Shown: piece after piece, positions 28,322 through 38,107 of the stretch
Layout of the letters: every line of letters begins with the position of its first letter
How positions within the stretch are numbered: position 1 is the stretch's first letter
DNA from: Sphingopyxis sp. 113P3
Lineage (GTDB): Bacteria > Pseudomonadota > Alphaproteobacteria > Sphingomonadales > Sphingomonadaceae
DNA: 64,000 nt
Assembly (NCBI RefSeq): GCF_001278035.1
Contig: NZ_CP009452.1
Span: 2,327,501-2,391,500 of the forward strand
Direction: 5' to 3'
Notes under the pieces: model-generated
What the model was told of the DNA's origin: nothing
Database searches by the model: none
Seen by the model: the letters and a program-made list of their open reading frames with translations, nothing else
Position numbers and translations under genes: made by a program

Positions 28322-30480
28322 CTGGAAACCCTCTACGCGCCGACAATGACGCCGACGCGTCGCCGCCCGGTTTTGGCCCCGAGCGCTTCTTCAATCGCGA
28401 GCTTTCGTGGCTCGCTTTCAACCGGCGGGTCATGGAAGAGGCGCGCAATCCAGCGCACCCCCTGCTCGAGCGCCTTCGCTTCCTGTCGATCTCGGGCAGC
28501 AATCTCGACGAATTCTTCATGGTGCGCGTCGCAGGGCTAAAGGGGCAGCAACTTCAAGGAATTGACGATCCTTCCGCCGACGGCCGTTCACCGGTGCAGC
28601 AGCTCGCCGAGATCGAGGCCGAGGTGAACCGGCTCGTTGAGAAACAACAGTCCGAATGGCAGCGACTCGACCGCCTGCTCGCCGAGCAGGGGGTGATCGT
28701 TCACAGCGCTGGATCGGACGCCGCCACGCTGCGCGGGACGCTTCATCAATATTTCGTCGATCAGATTTTCCCCATCCTGACGCCGCAGGTCCTCGATCCT
28801 GCGCATCCCTTTCCCTTCATCCCCAATCGCGGGCTCGGACTGATTTTCGATCTGCAGCGCAAGGCTACGGGTGACACCGTGCGCGAGCTCGTCATGATCC
28901 CGGCCTCGCTGCCGCGCTTTGTTCCTGTGCCTGGCGGGGGAACGGCGTTCGTTCCGATCGAGTATCTCATCGAGATTTTCGCCGACCTTCTCTTTCCAGG
29001 CTTCGCCATCCGTTCGCGCGGGGTGTTCCGCGTCATCCGCGACAGCGATATCGAGATCGAGGAAGAAGCCGAGGATCTCGTACGTCTGTTTCGCACCGCG
29101 ATCCGCCGACGGCGCCGGGGCCGTGTCATTCTGCTGGAGCTCGGCGCCGACATTCCCGACGAGCTTGCCGCGGTGCTGGGCGAAGACATTCAGGGGCATG
29201 AAGCGATTGTTGCGAGGATCGCGGGCTTCGTCGGGCTTGCGGCGCTGTCGGCGATTGTCGACATCGACCGCCCCGATCTCAAATTCCCCGCCTATTCGCC
29301 GCGCTTTCCCGAGCGTATTCGCGAGCATGGCGGCGATTGCTTCGCGGCAATCCGGTCGAAGGACATTGTCGTCCATCACCCCTATGAGAGTTTCGACGTC
29401 GTTCTCTCCTTTCTTCGCCAGGCGGCTGCCGATCCCGACGTCGTCGCGATCAAGCAGACGCTGTATCGCGCGGGCAATCAATCGCCGGTCATCCGCGCGC
29501 TGATCGAGGCGGCGGAGGCAGGCAAGTCGGTGACCGCGGTGGTCGAACTCAAGGCGCGCTTCGACGAGGAACAAAACCTGCTGTGGGCCAATCAGCTCGA
29601 ACGCGCGGGAGTGCAGGTGGTGTACGGCTTCATCGAGTGGAAGACGCACGCCAAGATCTCGATGGTCGTGCGCCGCGAAGGGCAGGGCTATCGGACCTAT
29701 TGTCACTTTGGCACGGGCAATTATCACCCCGTGACCGCGCGCATCTATACCGATCTCAGCTTTTTTACCGCCGACCCGCGTGCCGGACGCGATGCGGCCC
29801 AGCTCTTCAACTATATCACGGGCTATGTCGAGCCAGATCAGCTCGAGATGATCACCATGTCACCGCTCAACATGCGGTATAATCTATCTAATCTGATTGA
29901 CGATGAAATCCGTGCGGCGCGCTCTGGCCGGCCGTCGGGGCTATGGGCGAAGATGAACAGTCTTGTGGATCCCGACATCATCGACAAGCTCTACGAGGCG
30001 AGCGCAGCGGGAGTTCCCATCGAACTCGTCGTTCGGGGTATCTGCTGCCTGCGTCCGGGGGTCCCTGGCCTTTCCGAGACGATCCGCGTCAAGTCGGTGG
30101 TCGGGCGATTTCTCGAGCATAGCCGCATCTGGGCCTTTGCGAACGGAGCGGCCTTGCCCCATAGCGGCGCGAAGCTCTATATCTCGAGCGCCGACTGGAT
30201 GCCGCGCAACTTCGATCGCCGCGTGGAATATATGATTCCCATCGAAAACCCGACCGTCCATGACCAGATTCTGGACCAGGTGCTGGTCGCCAATCTGATC
30301 GACAACGAGCAAAGCTGGATTCTGGCTCCCGATGGGACCTATCAGCGCACCAGCCAGGGTGAGAAGCCCTTCAACCTCCATCATTATTTCATGAACAATC
30401 CGTCATTGTCGGGTCGCGGGACCGCGCTTCACAAGCGTCATGACGTCCCGACGCTCGCCTTTCATGCCCCCGAAGATTGA
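28312..30480 (+). CDS. ppk1: Polyphosphate kinase 1
   Basis: Reversibly polymerises the gamma-phosphate of ATP into inorganic polyphosphate. It has 722 residues, the usual size. An N-terminal domain with FFNRELSWLAFNRRVMEEA is followed by HPYESFDVVLSFLRQAAADP, AIKQTLYRAG, and the autophosphorylated histidine region KTHAKISMVVRR with CHFGTGNYHP. The ATG at 28312 overlaps hdaA by ten bases, and ppx starts inside its 3' end, so hdaA-ppk1-ppx are tightly coupled. Confidence 0.96.
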   Translation: MSVAGNPLRADNDADASPPGFGPERFFNRELSWLAFNRRVMEEARNPAHPLLERLRFLSISGSNLDEFFMVRVAGLKGQQLQGIDDPSADGRSPVQQLAEIEAEVNRLVEKQQSEWQRLDRLLAEQGVIVHSAGSDAATLRGTLHQYFVDQIFPILTPQVLDPAHPFPFIPNRGLGLIFDLQRKATGDTVRELVMIPASLPRFVPVPGGGTAFVPIEYLIEIFADLLFPGFAIRSRGVFRVIRDSDIEIEEEAEDLVRLFRTAIRRRRRGRVILLELGADIPDELAAVLGEDIQGHEAIVARIAGFVGLAALSAIVDIDRPDLKFPAYSPRFPERIREHGGDCFAAIRSKDIVVHHPYESFDVVLSFLRQAAADPDVVAIKQTLYRAGNQSPVIRALIEAAEAGKSVTAVVELKARFDEEQNLLWANQLERAGVQVVYGFIEWKTHAKISMVVRREGQGYRTYCHFGTGNYHPVTARIYTDLSFFTADPRAGRDAAQLFNYITGYVEPDQLEMITMSPLNMRYNLSNLIDDEIRAARSGRPSGLWAKMNSLVDPDIIDKLYEASAAGVPIELVVRGICCLRPGVPGLSETIRVKSVVGRFLEHSRIWAFANGAALPHSGAKLYISSADWMPRNFDRRVEYMIPIENPTVHDQILDQVLVANLIDNEQSWILAPDGTYQRTSQGEKPFNLHHYFMNNPSLSGRGTALHKRHDVPTLAFHAPED

Positions 30481-31966
30481 CCCCTTGCGGCAGCGCGCTC
30501 CCGACCTTGCCATTCACCGCTCGGCCGTCATCGACATCGGCTCGAACTCCCTTCGTCTCGTCGTCTACGAAGGTCCACCGCGCGCACCCGCGGTGATCTT
30601 CAACGAAAAGGTGCCGGCTGGATTGGGCCGCGGTCTGCCGGTCGACGGACGGATCGCGCCTGAAGACGCCGAACGCGGCCTCATTGCGCTTCGCCGCTAT
30701 GCCTTGCTCGCGCAACATATGGGCGTTGAGGATCTTCAGTGCGTCGCGACTGCGGCGGTACGCGACGCGACGAACGGCTCCGATTTCATTGCGGGTGCTG
30801 CAGAGGCAGGGCTGACGATCCGGCTGCTGTCGGGGGAAGAGGAGGCATTTGCGGCAGGCTCGGGTGTCCTCTCGGCAATTCCCGACGCGCATGGTATAGC
30901 GGTCGACCTAGGCGGCGGGAGCCTCGAACTGGCCGAAGTCGGGCAGGGCCGCGTCGGGCGTCGCACCTCCTTTCCGCTCGGCGTGCTGCGATTGCCCGCG
31001 CTTCGCAAAGAGGGACGCCAGTTCTTCGAGGGCGCCGTCCGCAAGATGCTTCGCAGCGCAGGCTGGCCGGGCGATCTCGCCGGGCGACCGCTCTATCTTG
31101 TCGGCGGTTCCTGGCGTGCCCTGGCGCGCCTCGATCTGGAACTCACCAAGGCGCCGCTTGCGGTCCTTGACCAGCACATGCTGCCACGCGGTGCCGTTCG
31201 CCGGCTCGTGCGCGCAACCGAGAGGCTCAGTATCGATGAACTGAAGGCAGTCCCCGGCATGGCGGCGAACCGCGCAGAGACGCTCCCCGATGCGGCAGCG
31301 ATGCTCGCGGCGCTCGTCAACATTATCGACGTGCCCGAAATGACGATCTCCTCGTCGGGCCTGCGCGAAGGGCTCCTCTATCAGGCGCTTGACGCCAAAA
31401 CGCAGGCACAGGACCCTTTGATCGTTGCGGCCGAGTTCGAAGGTCGTCGCCTCGCGCGCTTCGCACCGCACGGGCGAGCAATCGCCGACTGGATTGCGCC
31501 TCTCTTTGCTCACGAGGCCGAAGAGGACCGCCGCATCCGGCTTGCTGCAAGCCTGCTCAGCGACGTTGCCTGGTCGGCGAATCCCGACTTTCGCGCCGAA
31601 CGCGGGACCGAGATCGGGCTCCACGGCAACTGGCGCGGCATCGACATTCCGGGGCGTATCCTGCTCGCGCGCGCCCTCCATTCAGGGTTCGGCGGCAATG
31701 ATGCCGATTTCCCGGCGATGGGCGCGCTCGTCAGCGATGAGCGCTGTGCGCGGGCCCGCCAATGGGGCCTTGCGATCCGGCTGGCGCAGCGCCTGACGGG
31801 CGGCCTCGAAGCCCCGCTCAACGGTAGCGCAATCGCGCGCGAGGACGAGCGCCTGGTGCTGCAGCTCCACCCCGGCTGGCATCATCTTGCCGGCGAATCC
31901 GTTGAACGGCGCCTGCGTTCGCTGGCGCAGGCGCTCGGTATGAAGCCGAAGCTGATACTGCTGTAG
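30464..31966 (+). CDS. ppx: Exopolyphosphatase / guanosine pentaphosphate phosphohydrolase
   Basis: Releases phosphate from the ends of polyphosphate, and may hydrolyse pppGpp. It has 500 residues from ATG 30464; an earlier ATG at 30440 is also in frame. The ASKHA ATPase-like fold shows AVIDIGSNSLRLVVYEG (phosphate 1), ATAAVRDATNGSDF, and DLGGGSLELAEV (phosphate 2). A C-terminal helical/HD-like region follows. It overlaps ppk1 by 17 bases, giving a polyphosphate synthesis/degradation pair. Confidence 0.93.
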   Translation: MPPKIDPLRQRAPDLAIHRSAVIDIGSNSLRLVVYEGPPRAPAVIFNEKVPAGLGRGLPVDGRIAPEDAERGLIALRRYALLAQHMGVEDLQCVATAAVRDATNGSDFIAGAAEAGLTIRLLSGEEEAFAAGSGVLSAIPDAHGIAVDLGGGSLELAEVGQGRVGRRTSFPLGVLRLPALRKEGRQFFEGAVRKMLRSAGWPGDLAGRPLYLVGGSWRALARLDLELTKAPLAVLDQHMLPRGAVRRLVRATERLSIDELKAVPGMAANRAETLPDAAAMLAALVNIIDVPEMTISSSGLREGLLYQALDAKTQAQDPLIVAAEFEGRRLARFAPHGRAIADWIAPLFAHEAEEDRRIRLAASLLSDVAWSANPDFRAERGTEIGLHGNWRGIDIPGRILLARALHSGFGGNDADFPAMGALVSDERCARARQWGLAIRLAQRLTGGLEAPLNGSAIAREDERLVLQLHPGWHHLAGESVERRLRSLAQALGMKPKLILL

Positions 31967-31976
31967 CGCTTGCGGG

Positions 31977-33170
31977 TCAGGCGGCGGCATCCGCAGGTTC
32001 GGCCACCTCGATGCTGCTCATCACCAGCTTTCCGTTCTTGACGGCGAAGCCCATCCGCCCTTCGACGAGGTCGAGCGCTGCGTGACCGAATACTTCCTCT
32101 CGCCAGCCCTCGAGCATTGCAATTCCGTCGCGGCGCCCCGCCGCCAGGGCTTCAAGATCGTCGCTGCGGGCAATCAGCCGGGCCGCGACATTCAGTTCGC
32201 GTGCTCGGATCTTAAGAAGAAGCTTCAAAAGATCGGCGACTAGCGCGCCTTCCTTGCCAAGCCCCGGCCCGCGGGGCGCGCGATCGGGCATCTCATCCCT
32301 GGAAAGCGGCTTTGCGCTGATGAGGGCGTCCATCAGCCTGCCGCCGATGTCGTTGCTCTTCCATGTCGCCGAGAGCCCTCGCACGCGCCCGAGACCTTCC
32401 TGGTCCTTGGGCGGATGCGCCGCAAGGTCGGCGAGCGTCTCGTCCTTGGCGATGCGGCCGCGCGGCAAATTCTTGGACCGGGCCTCGCGCTCGCGCCACG
32501 CCGCGAGCGCCTGCAGACGGCCAAGGACCTCGGGCTTGCGCGAGGGCACCTTGATCCGGAGCCACGCCTTTTCGGGATCGAGGCTGTAATTGGCAGGGTC
32601 GGCGAGCTTTTCCATTTCTTCATCGAGCCAGTGCCCGCGCCCTGTCTTGATGAGCTTTTGCAGCATCATCGGGAAGATTTTGGCGAGATGGGTGACATCG
32701 CCGATCGCATAATCGATCTGCCGCTTGTCGAGAGGGCGTCGGCTCCAGTCGGTAAAGCGCGCGCCCTTGTCGAGCATGATGCCAAGCCAGGCCTCGACAA
32801 GGTTCGAATAGCCGACCTGTTCGGCCTGACCGAGCGCCATCTGGCCGATCTGAGTGTCGAAGATGGGGTGCGGGGTCTTGCCCGTCAGGTTGAAGATGAT
32901 TTCGACATCCTGCCCGCCGGCGTGGAAAACCTTCAATATCTCCTGATTGTCGACGAGCAGTTCGAGCAGGGGCTGAAGGTCGATTCCGGGAGCCATCGGA
33001 TCGATGGCTGCGGCATGTTCGCTGTTCGCGACCTGGATCAGGCAAAGTTCGGGCCAGAAGGTATTCTCGCGCATGAACTCGGTATCGACCGCGATGAAAT
33101 CGCTGTTCTTGATGAGGTCGCAGAATGTGAGGAGCGCGGCGTTGGACTCGATTAAGGGATGGATTTGCAT
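31977..33170 (-). CDS. rnd: Ribonuclease D
   Basis: 3'-5' exonuclease acting on tRNA precursor ends. It has 397 residues starting MQIHPLIESN at ATG 33170 (a longer frame reaches 33353, but its extra part is the aspS promoter region). The DEDD exonuclease domain shows VDTEFMRENTFWPELCLIQ, and VFHAGGQDVEIIF carries the second acid site. The tyrosine motif is in KQIDYAIGDVTHLAKI. One HRDC domain (ALAAWREREARSKNLPRGRIAKDE) follows, and a weaker second. It is convergent with ppx and divergent from aspS. Confidence 0.93.
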   Translation of the reverse strand: MQIHPLIESNAALLTFCDLIKNSDFIAVDTEFMRENTFWPELCLIQVANSEHAAAIDPMAPGIDLQPLLELLVDNQEILKVFHAGGQDVEIIFNLTGKTPHPIFDTQIGQMALGQAEQVGYSNLVEAWLGIMLDKGARFTDWSRRPLDKRQIDYAIGDVTHLAKIFPMMLQKLIKTGRGHWLDEEMEKLADPANYSLDPEKAWLRIKVPSRKPEVLGRLQALAAWREREARSKNLPRGRIAKDETLADLAAHPPKDQEGLGRVRGLSATWKSNDIGGRLMDALISAKPLSRDEMPDRAPRGPGLGKEGALVADLLKLLLKIRARELNVAARLIARSDDLEALAAGRRDGIAMLEGWREEVFGHAALDLVEGRMGFAVKNGKLVMSSIEVAEPADAAA

Positions 33171-33267
33171 GTCGGGCCTATACAGCGAGTTGCGAAAGAC
33201 GGGCAGGAAAAATTGCCCTCGCCCACCGCAAGGTGAAGCTTCAAAGCCCGATGAAGCGGCGCAGAGC

Positions 33268-33297
33268 TTGACAAATGACGCGGCGACCTGCCTTAGG
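33268..33297 (+). promoter_or_regulatory. Candidate sigma-70 promoter for aspS
   Basis: A consensus -35 box TTGACA at 33268-33273 is followed, 17 to 18 bases on, by a weak -10-like CTTAGG/TTAGGC near 33291-33297. It lies about 55 bases before the aspS start in the divergent rnd/aspS gap. The -10 match is poor. Confidence 0.35.
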
Positions 33298-33352
33298 CGC
33301 GGCCATAAATCACGCGAAACCCGTTCCTCCCAATCCATCGAAAGACGAGACA

Positions 33353-35134
33353 ATGCACGCCTATCGGACCCACCACTGCGGTCAGCTTCGCAGCCAGGAC
33401 GTCGGCCAGACGGTCCGCCTGTCGGGCTGGGTGCACCGGAAGCGCGATCACGGCGGGCTGCTCTTCGTCGATCTGCGCGACCATTATGGCCTCACCCAGA
33501 TTGTCGCTGACTCAAGCGACACCGCCTTTGCGACTCTCGACGGCCTGCGCGCCGAAAGCGTTGTCACCGTCACCGGCGAGGTCGTTGCGCGTGCTCCGGA
33601 AACGATCAACGCGAACCTTCCGACCGGCGAGATCGAGGTGCGGGCCCGCGAAGTGTCGGTGCAGTCCGCGGCAGCCGAACTTCCGCTTCCGGTCGCGAGC
33701 GAGCAGGAATATCCCGAAGATATCCGCCTGAAATACCGCTTTCTCGACCTACGCCGCGAGCGCCTCCACCAGAATATTCTCCTGCGCTCGAACGTGATCG
33801 CCAGCCTGCGCCGCCGGATGGTGGAGCAGGGCTTTACCGAATATCAGACACCGATCCTGACCGCATCGTCGCCCGAGGGCGCGCGCGACTATCTCGTGCC
33901 GAGCCGCGTTCATCCCGGCAAATTCTATGCGCTGCCGCAGGCGCCTCAAATGTTCAAGCAGCTGCTGATGGTTGCGGGCTTTGACCGTTACTTCCAGATC
34001 GCGCCGTGCTTTCGCGACGAGGATGCACGCGCCGACCGGAGCCCGGGTGAGTTCTACCAGCTCGATTTCGAGATGAGCTTCGTCACGCAGGACGATGTCT
34101 TCAACGCGATCGAGCCGGTGCTTGCCGGGGTATTTGAGGAATTTGCAAACGGCAAGTCAGTGACCCCCGCCGGCTCCTTTCCGCGCATTCCGTACCGCGA
34201 ATCGATACTGAAATATGGCAATGACAAGCCGGATCTTCGCAACCCGCTGATCATCAGCGACGTATCGGCGCATTTTGAAGGATCAGGCTTTGGCCGTTTT
34301 GCCGATATCGTTGCGGCACGCGACGTGGTGCGCGCCATCCCGGCGCCGGGCACCGCCGAGAAGAGTCGCAAATTCTTCGACGATATGAACAGCTGGGCGC
34401 AGGGTGAAGGCTTTGCCGGCCTTGGATACGCGACGCGCAAGGGCGGCGAGTGGGGCGGGCCGATCGCCAAGAACCACGGCACGGACAAGATGGACGCGCT
34501 CGCTGCCGAACTCGGCCTCGGCCCCGACGATGGGCTTTTCTTTGCCGCGGGCAAGGAAGCGGTCGCAGCAAAGCTTGCAGGCCTTGCGCGTACGCGCGTT
34601 GCCGAACAGCTCGAGCTGATCGACACGAACCGCTTTGCCATGTGCTGGATCGTCGATTTCCCCATGTTCGAGGCCGACGAGGAGACCGGCAAGATCGACT
34701 TCAGCCACAACCCCTTCAGCATGCCGCAGGGAGAGCTCGAGGCGCTTGAGACCAAGGACCCGCTCGATATCCTCGCCTGGCAGTACGACATCGTCTGCAA
34801 CGGCGTCGAACTGTCATCGGGCGCGATCCGGAACCACCGTCCGGACATCATGTACAAGGCGTTCGAGATCGCGGGATATAGCCAGGCCGAGGTCGATGCC
34901 AATTTCAGCGGCATGATCAACGCGTTCAAATTTGGCGCGCCGCCGCACGGCGGTTCGGCGCCGGGGGTCGATCGCATCGTGATGCTTCTCGCCGACGAGC
35001 CCAATATCCGCGAGGTCGTCGTTTTCCCGATGAACCAGAAGGCCGAGGATCTGATGATGGGGGCTCCGGCGCCGGTTAGCGAAAAGCAGCTGAAGGAACT
35101 CAGCATTCGGCTGGTTGACGGACCCAAGAACTGA
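33353..35134 (+). CDS. aspS: Aspartyl-tRNA synthetase
   Basis: Class II synthetase charging tRNA with aspartate. It has 593 residues, typical of the bacterial type with a GAD insertion. N-terminal OB-fold anticodon domain ([31 protein letters not shown]), motif 2 region ([25 protein letters not shown]) and motif 3 ([24 protein letters not shown]) are clear. ATG 33353 gives the conserved start; an in-frame ATG at 33275 would extend into the promoter region. It is followed two bases later by a GTG-started hydrolase. Confidence 0.96.
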   Translation: MHAYRTHHCGQLRSQDVGQTVRLSGWVHRKRDHGGLLFVDLRDHYGLTQIVADSSDTAFATLDGLRAESVVTVTGEVVARAPETINANLPTGEIEVRAREVSVQSAAAELPLPVASEQEYPEDIRLKYRFLDLRRERLHQNILLRSNVIASLRRRMVEQGFTEYQTPILTASSPEGARDYLVPSRVHPGKFYALPQAPQMFKQLLMVAGFDRYFQIAPCFRDEDARADRSPGEFYQLDFEMSFVTQDDVFNAIEPVLAGVFEEFANGKSVTPAGSFPRIPYRESILKYGNDKPDLRNPLIISDVSAHFEGSGFGRFADIVAARDVVRAIPAPGTAEKSRKFFDDMNSWAQGEGFAGLGYATRKGGEWGGPIAKNHGTDKMDALAAELGLGPDDGLFFAAGKEAVAAKLAGLARTRVAEQLELIDTNRFAMCWIVDFPMFEADEETGKIDFSHNPFSMPQGELEALETKDPLDILAWQYDIVCNGVELSSGAIRNHRPDIMYKAFEIAGYSQAEVDANFSGMINAFKFGAPPHGGSAPGVDRIVMLLADEPNIREVVVFPMNQKAEDLMMGAPAPVSEKQLKELSIRLVDGPKN

Positions 35135-35136
35135 GC

Positions 35137-36024
35137 GTGCGCGCCGCGCCCAGGGAACAGCGGCTGGCAACCCCAGGCGGCGACATCTGCTGGTACGAAT
35201 GGGGAGCAGCGGGTGAGGGGCTGTCCTTGCTCCTGCTCCATGCAACCGGCTTTCATGCGCGGCTCTGGGATCAGGTCGTCGCCGCCCTGCCGGCAGGCAC
35301 GCATGTCGTTGCGCCCGATCAGCGCGGGCATGGTCGCAGCTACAAGCCCGAGACCCTTGCGGACTGGGCTGCCAATGCGGATGCGCTGTTGCCGCTGCTG
35401 GATCTCTTCCACGGCCACGCGTTCATCGGCTGCGGTCACAGTATGGGCGGTTATGTGCTGACTCGGCTTGCGGCCGAGCGGCCCGAGGCCTTCGCGCATC
35501 TCGTCCTCCTTGACCCCGTTATCATGGAGCCGGCCTATTATGTCGGAGGACGCGAGGCGCCCTTGCCGGAGCCGGCCGAGCATCCCGTCGCGCGTCGCCG
35601 CAACCAGTGGTCGAGCGCTGAGGAGATGCGCCTCCGCTTCGCCGATCGTTCCCCCTACAGCCGCTGGGCGGCCGAGGTGCTGCGCGATTATTGCACCTAT
35701 GGTCTCCTACCCCCAGCCCGCGGGGAGGGATATGAACTTGCCTGTCCGCCCGCTCTTGAAGCTTCGATGTATCAGAGCGCGCTACGCACCGATCCGTATC
35801 GCTGGCTGGGAAGCCTTGCCGCACCCGTCACGCTGATCCGCGCGCCGGCGGGAACGCGCAACGATGCGATGGATTTCTCGCAAAGCCCAACCTGGCCCGG
35901 CCTCGGTGCGTGGATTGGTGCCGCGAGGGACGAGCTTTGGAGCGATCACAGCCATTTCATTCCGATGGAATCCCCTCAGCGCGTCGCATCGCTGCTCGCC
36001 GGATTGATGGAAAATCAGGGTTAA
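35137..36024 (+). CDS. Alpha/beta hydrolase
   Basis: A hydrolase of 295 residues with unknown substrate. It has the oxyanion-side HATGFHARLWDQV, the nucleophile elbow GHSMGG (Ser near residue 110) and a C-terminal catalytic histidine in WSDHSHFIPMESP. It starts at GTG 35137, two bases after aspS, so it is probably co-transcribed. No signal peptide is seen, so it acts in the cytoplasm. Esterase, lactonase or haloperoxidase-like activity are all possible. Confidence 0.82.
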   Translation: MRAAPREQRLATPGGDICWYEWGAAGEGLSLLLLHATGFHARLWDQVVAALPAGTHVVAPDQRGHGRSYKPETLADWAANADALLPLLDLFHGHAFIGCGHSMGGYVLTRLAAERPEAFAHLVLLDPVIMEPAYYVGGREAPLPEPAEHPVARRRNQWSSAEEMRLRFADRSPYSRWAAEVLRDYCTYGLLPPARGEGYELACPPALEASMYQSALRTDPYRWLGSLAAPVTLIRAPAGTRNDAMDFSQSPTWPGLGAWIGAARDELWSDHSHFIPMESPQRVASLLAGLMENQG

Positions 36025-36086
36025 CCGCATCGCATCCCAAAGGCTCCTGTGATAGCTGCGGCCCCAAGAAACTGAGGGATGCAGCG

Positions 36087-36914
36087 ATGACGATCGACCT
36101 TGCGGACTATGAAGCCGGCACCCGATATGAGGGCCAGTACGGCAAGGATCTGGCGGCACTGCAGGAGCGGCTGGAGCGTATCCAGGCCGCTCACATTACC
36201 CACGGCCAGCGTAGCGTCATCATGTTTGAAGGTTGGGATGCGGCAGGAAAGGGCGGTATCATCCAGCGCCTGACAGCACAGCTCGACCCGCGATATTTCG
36301 AGGTCTGGCCTATCGGCGCCCCGAACGAGGCGGAAAAGGCGCGCCATTTCCTCTGGCGCTTCTGGCGGCGTCTGCCCGGGCATCGCGAGATTTCGGTCTT
36401 CGACCGCAGCTGGTATGGCCGCGTCCTCGTCGAACGTGTGGAAGGTTTCGCAACCGAAGCCGAATGGCGCAAGGGGTATGACGAGATCAACGAGTTCGAA
36501 GCGCAGCTCACCGGGTCGCGCACCAATCTCGTCAAACTGTTCATCCACGTCACGCAGGAGGAGCAAGACCGGCGCTTCGCCGACCGGCTCGACGATCCGT
36601 GGAAACGCTGGAAGACCGGAGCCGAGGATTATCGCAACCGCGCGAAGCGCAGCGAATATCTTGCTGCGATGCACGAGATGTTCGAGCAGACCGACACCCG
36701 CTGGGCGCCTTGGAAGGTGATCGACGGAAATGATAAGAAGTCCGCGCGCATTGCTGCCCTTGCACATATCGCCGAGGCGTTGGAAGCGGCAGTGCCGATG
36801 ATGCCGCCAGCGCGCGACCCGGCGGTGGTCAAGCTGGCGCAGAAGGCATTCGGTTACAAGCCGAGGGACGAGGCCAAGGAAGAAGGTGAGGGCGCGCGGG
36901 AGACAGCCGAATAA
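36087..36914 (+). CDS. ppk2: Polyphosphate kinase 2 family
   Basis: Uses polyphosphate to phosphorylate nucleoside (di)phosphates, the reverse direction to PPK1. It has 275 residues, a single PPK2 domain. Walker A is FEGWDAAGKGGIIQRL, Walker B is FDRSWYGRVLVERVEGF, and the lid region DRRFADRLDDPWKRWKTG follows. ATG 36087 has GAGGGA eight bases upstream. Together with ppk1/ppx 6 kb away it gives this region a complete polyphosphate make-store-use set. Class I versus III cannot be fixed by eye. Confidence 0.92.
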   Translation: MTIDLADYEAGTRYEGQYGKDLAALQERLERIQAAHITHGQRSVIMFEGWDAAGKGGIIQRLTAQLDPRYFEVWPIGAPNEAEKARHFLWRFWRRLPGHREISVFDRSWYGRVLVERVEGFATEAEWRKGYDEINEFEAQLTGSRTNLVKLFIHVTQEEQDRRFADRLDDPWKRWKTGAEDYRNRAKRSEYLAAMHEMFEQTDTRWAPWKVIDGNDKKSARIAALAHIAEALEAAVPMMPPARDPAVVKLAQKAFGYKPRDEAKEEGEGARETAE

Positions 36915-36983
36915 GGCGGCTTTGGTAATTATTTCGATCGGCTGCTGGAGGCTCGGCTGGCCTTTGCCGGCCTCAATCGCTAC

Positions 36984-37529
36984 ATGGGCCGGATGAGCCG
37001 TGCCAAGAGATCCGACGACTGGGGGTTTCCCCGCTGGCGTGCCTATGGGCAGGGCCGCGAGGCGCAACAGGTGCGCCTCTGTGACCGTCATGGGTGCACC
37101 GAGCCGGGCAACTGCCCCGCACCCAAGGCACCGAACAGCCGCGAGCGCTGGTATTTCTGCGAAGCGCATGCTGCCGAATATAATCGCGGCTGGGACTATT
37201 TTGCCGGGCTCAGCGCCGAGGAAGCGGCCGACCGCGCCGCCGAAGAAGCCCTCGGAACGCGCAGCTATGCCCGCGCGCAGCATTATGGCTGGGGAGGATC
37301 GGGCGACGGCAGCCGTAGTGCTGACGAGATGCGCGCGCTTGAAGTGCTCGACCTTGAGCCTGATGCCGACTTCGAGGCGGCGAAAAAGGCATGGCGCGGT
37401 CTCGCCAAGGAATGCCACCCCGACGTCAAGCCCGGTGACGCGGAAGCTGCGAAGCGTTTTGCCGCCGGTCAGGCGGCGTTCGAGGTATTGAAGCAGGCCG
37501 AAGAACGAAAAAGCTGGAAACCCGCCTGA
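36984..37529 (+). CDS. J-domain protein with N-terminal Cys/His cluster
   Basis: A protein of 181 residues. The C-terminal 60 residues form a J domain (ALEVLDLEPDADFEAAKKAW, then HPD in KECHPDVKPGD), which would stimulate a DnaK-type Hsp70. The N-terminal half has a possible zinc site: LCDRHGCTEPGNC followed by FCEAHAAEYN. Start choices are ATG 36984 and ATG 36993, neither with a strong ribosome site. No DnaJ G/F or CTD region exists, so it is a type III J protein. The client is unknown. Confidence 0.82.
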   Translation: MGRMSRAKRSDDWGFPRWRAYGQGREAQQVRLCDRHGCTEPGNCPAPKAPNSRERWYFCEAHAAEYNRGWDYFAGLSAEEAADRAAEEALGTRSYARAQHYGWGGSGDGSRSADEMRALEVLDLEPDADFEAAKKAWRGLAKECHPDVKPGDAEAAKRFAAGQAAFEVLKQAEERKSWKPA

Positions 37530-37543
37530 GAAGATTATCCGCT

Positions 37544-38107
37544 TTATGAAGCGGGTAGCTCAATATCCTCCGACGGCCGCAGGCTATCCTTCTCGGGCAT
37601 CAGCAGATCGAGCGCGAACAGCGTGGCGGCATGGCGGATGGCGGCGCGGTCGGTCGACTGGAATTGAACGCGCTGCGTGAAATAATCGTCGGGATCCTGT
37701 CCGCGCAGCGCACGGGCAAAGACGACCTGACCGACCGGCTTCTTTTCCGAGCCGCCGCCGGGACCCGCAATGCCGGTGATCGACACCGCGACATCGGCAT
37801 CACTCTTCGCCAGCGCCCCCGCAGCCATTGCCCAGGCGGTCGCGAGCGAGACCTCGCCGAAGGTTTCGAGGATTTCGCCGCTCACTTCAAGCTGGGTCTT
37901 CTTGGCGTCACCCGAATAGGTGATGAATCCTGCAGAAAAGACATCGCTGCTCCCGGCAATGTCGGTCAGCGCAGCACAGACCATACCGCCGGTGCAGCTT
38001 TCGGCCACAGCGACGCGGCGTTCTGCGGCGCGATTTGCGGCAAGGACAGCCCTGGCGGCGGCTTCGCGCGCGGCAAGACGCGTTTCGGCGTTGGATGGCA
38101 AATTCAT
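37544..38107 (-). CDS. pncC: CinA-type nicotinamide-nucleotide amidohydrolase
   Basis: Deamidates nicotinamide mononucleotide in NAD recycling; the family is also called CinA C-terminal domain. It has 187 residues and lacks the N-terminal MoaB-like half of full CinA, so it is a stand-alone PncC. VAVAESCTGGMVCAALTDIAGSS contains the catalytic serine region, followed by ITGIAGPGGGSEKKPVG. The start overlaps the ispDF stop by four bases, so the two are coupled on the minus strand. Confidence 0.85.
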   Translation of the reverse strand: MNLPSNAETRLAAREAAARAVLAANRAAERRVAVAESCTGGMVCAALTDIAGSSDVFSAGFITYSGDAKKTQLEVSGEILETFGEVSLATAWAMAAGALAKSDADVAVSITGIAGPGGGSEKKPVGQVVFARALRGQDPDDYFTQRVQFQSTDRAAIRHAATLFALDLLMPEKDSLRPSEDIELPAS

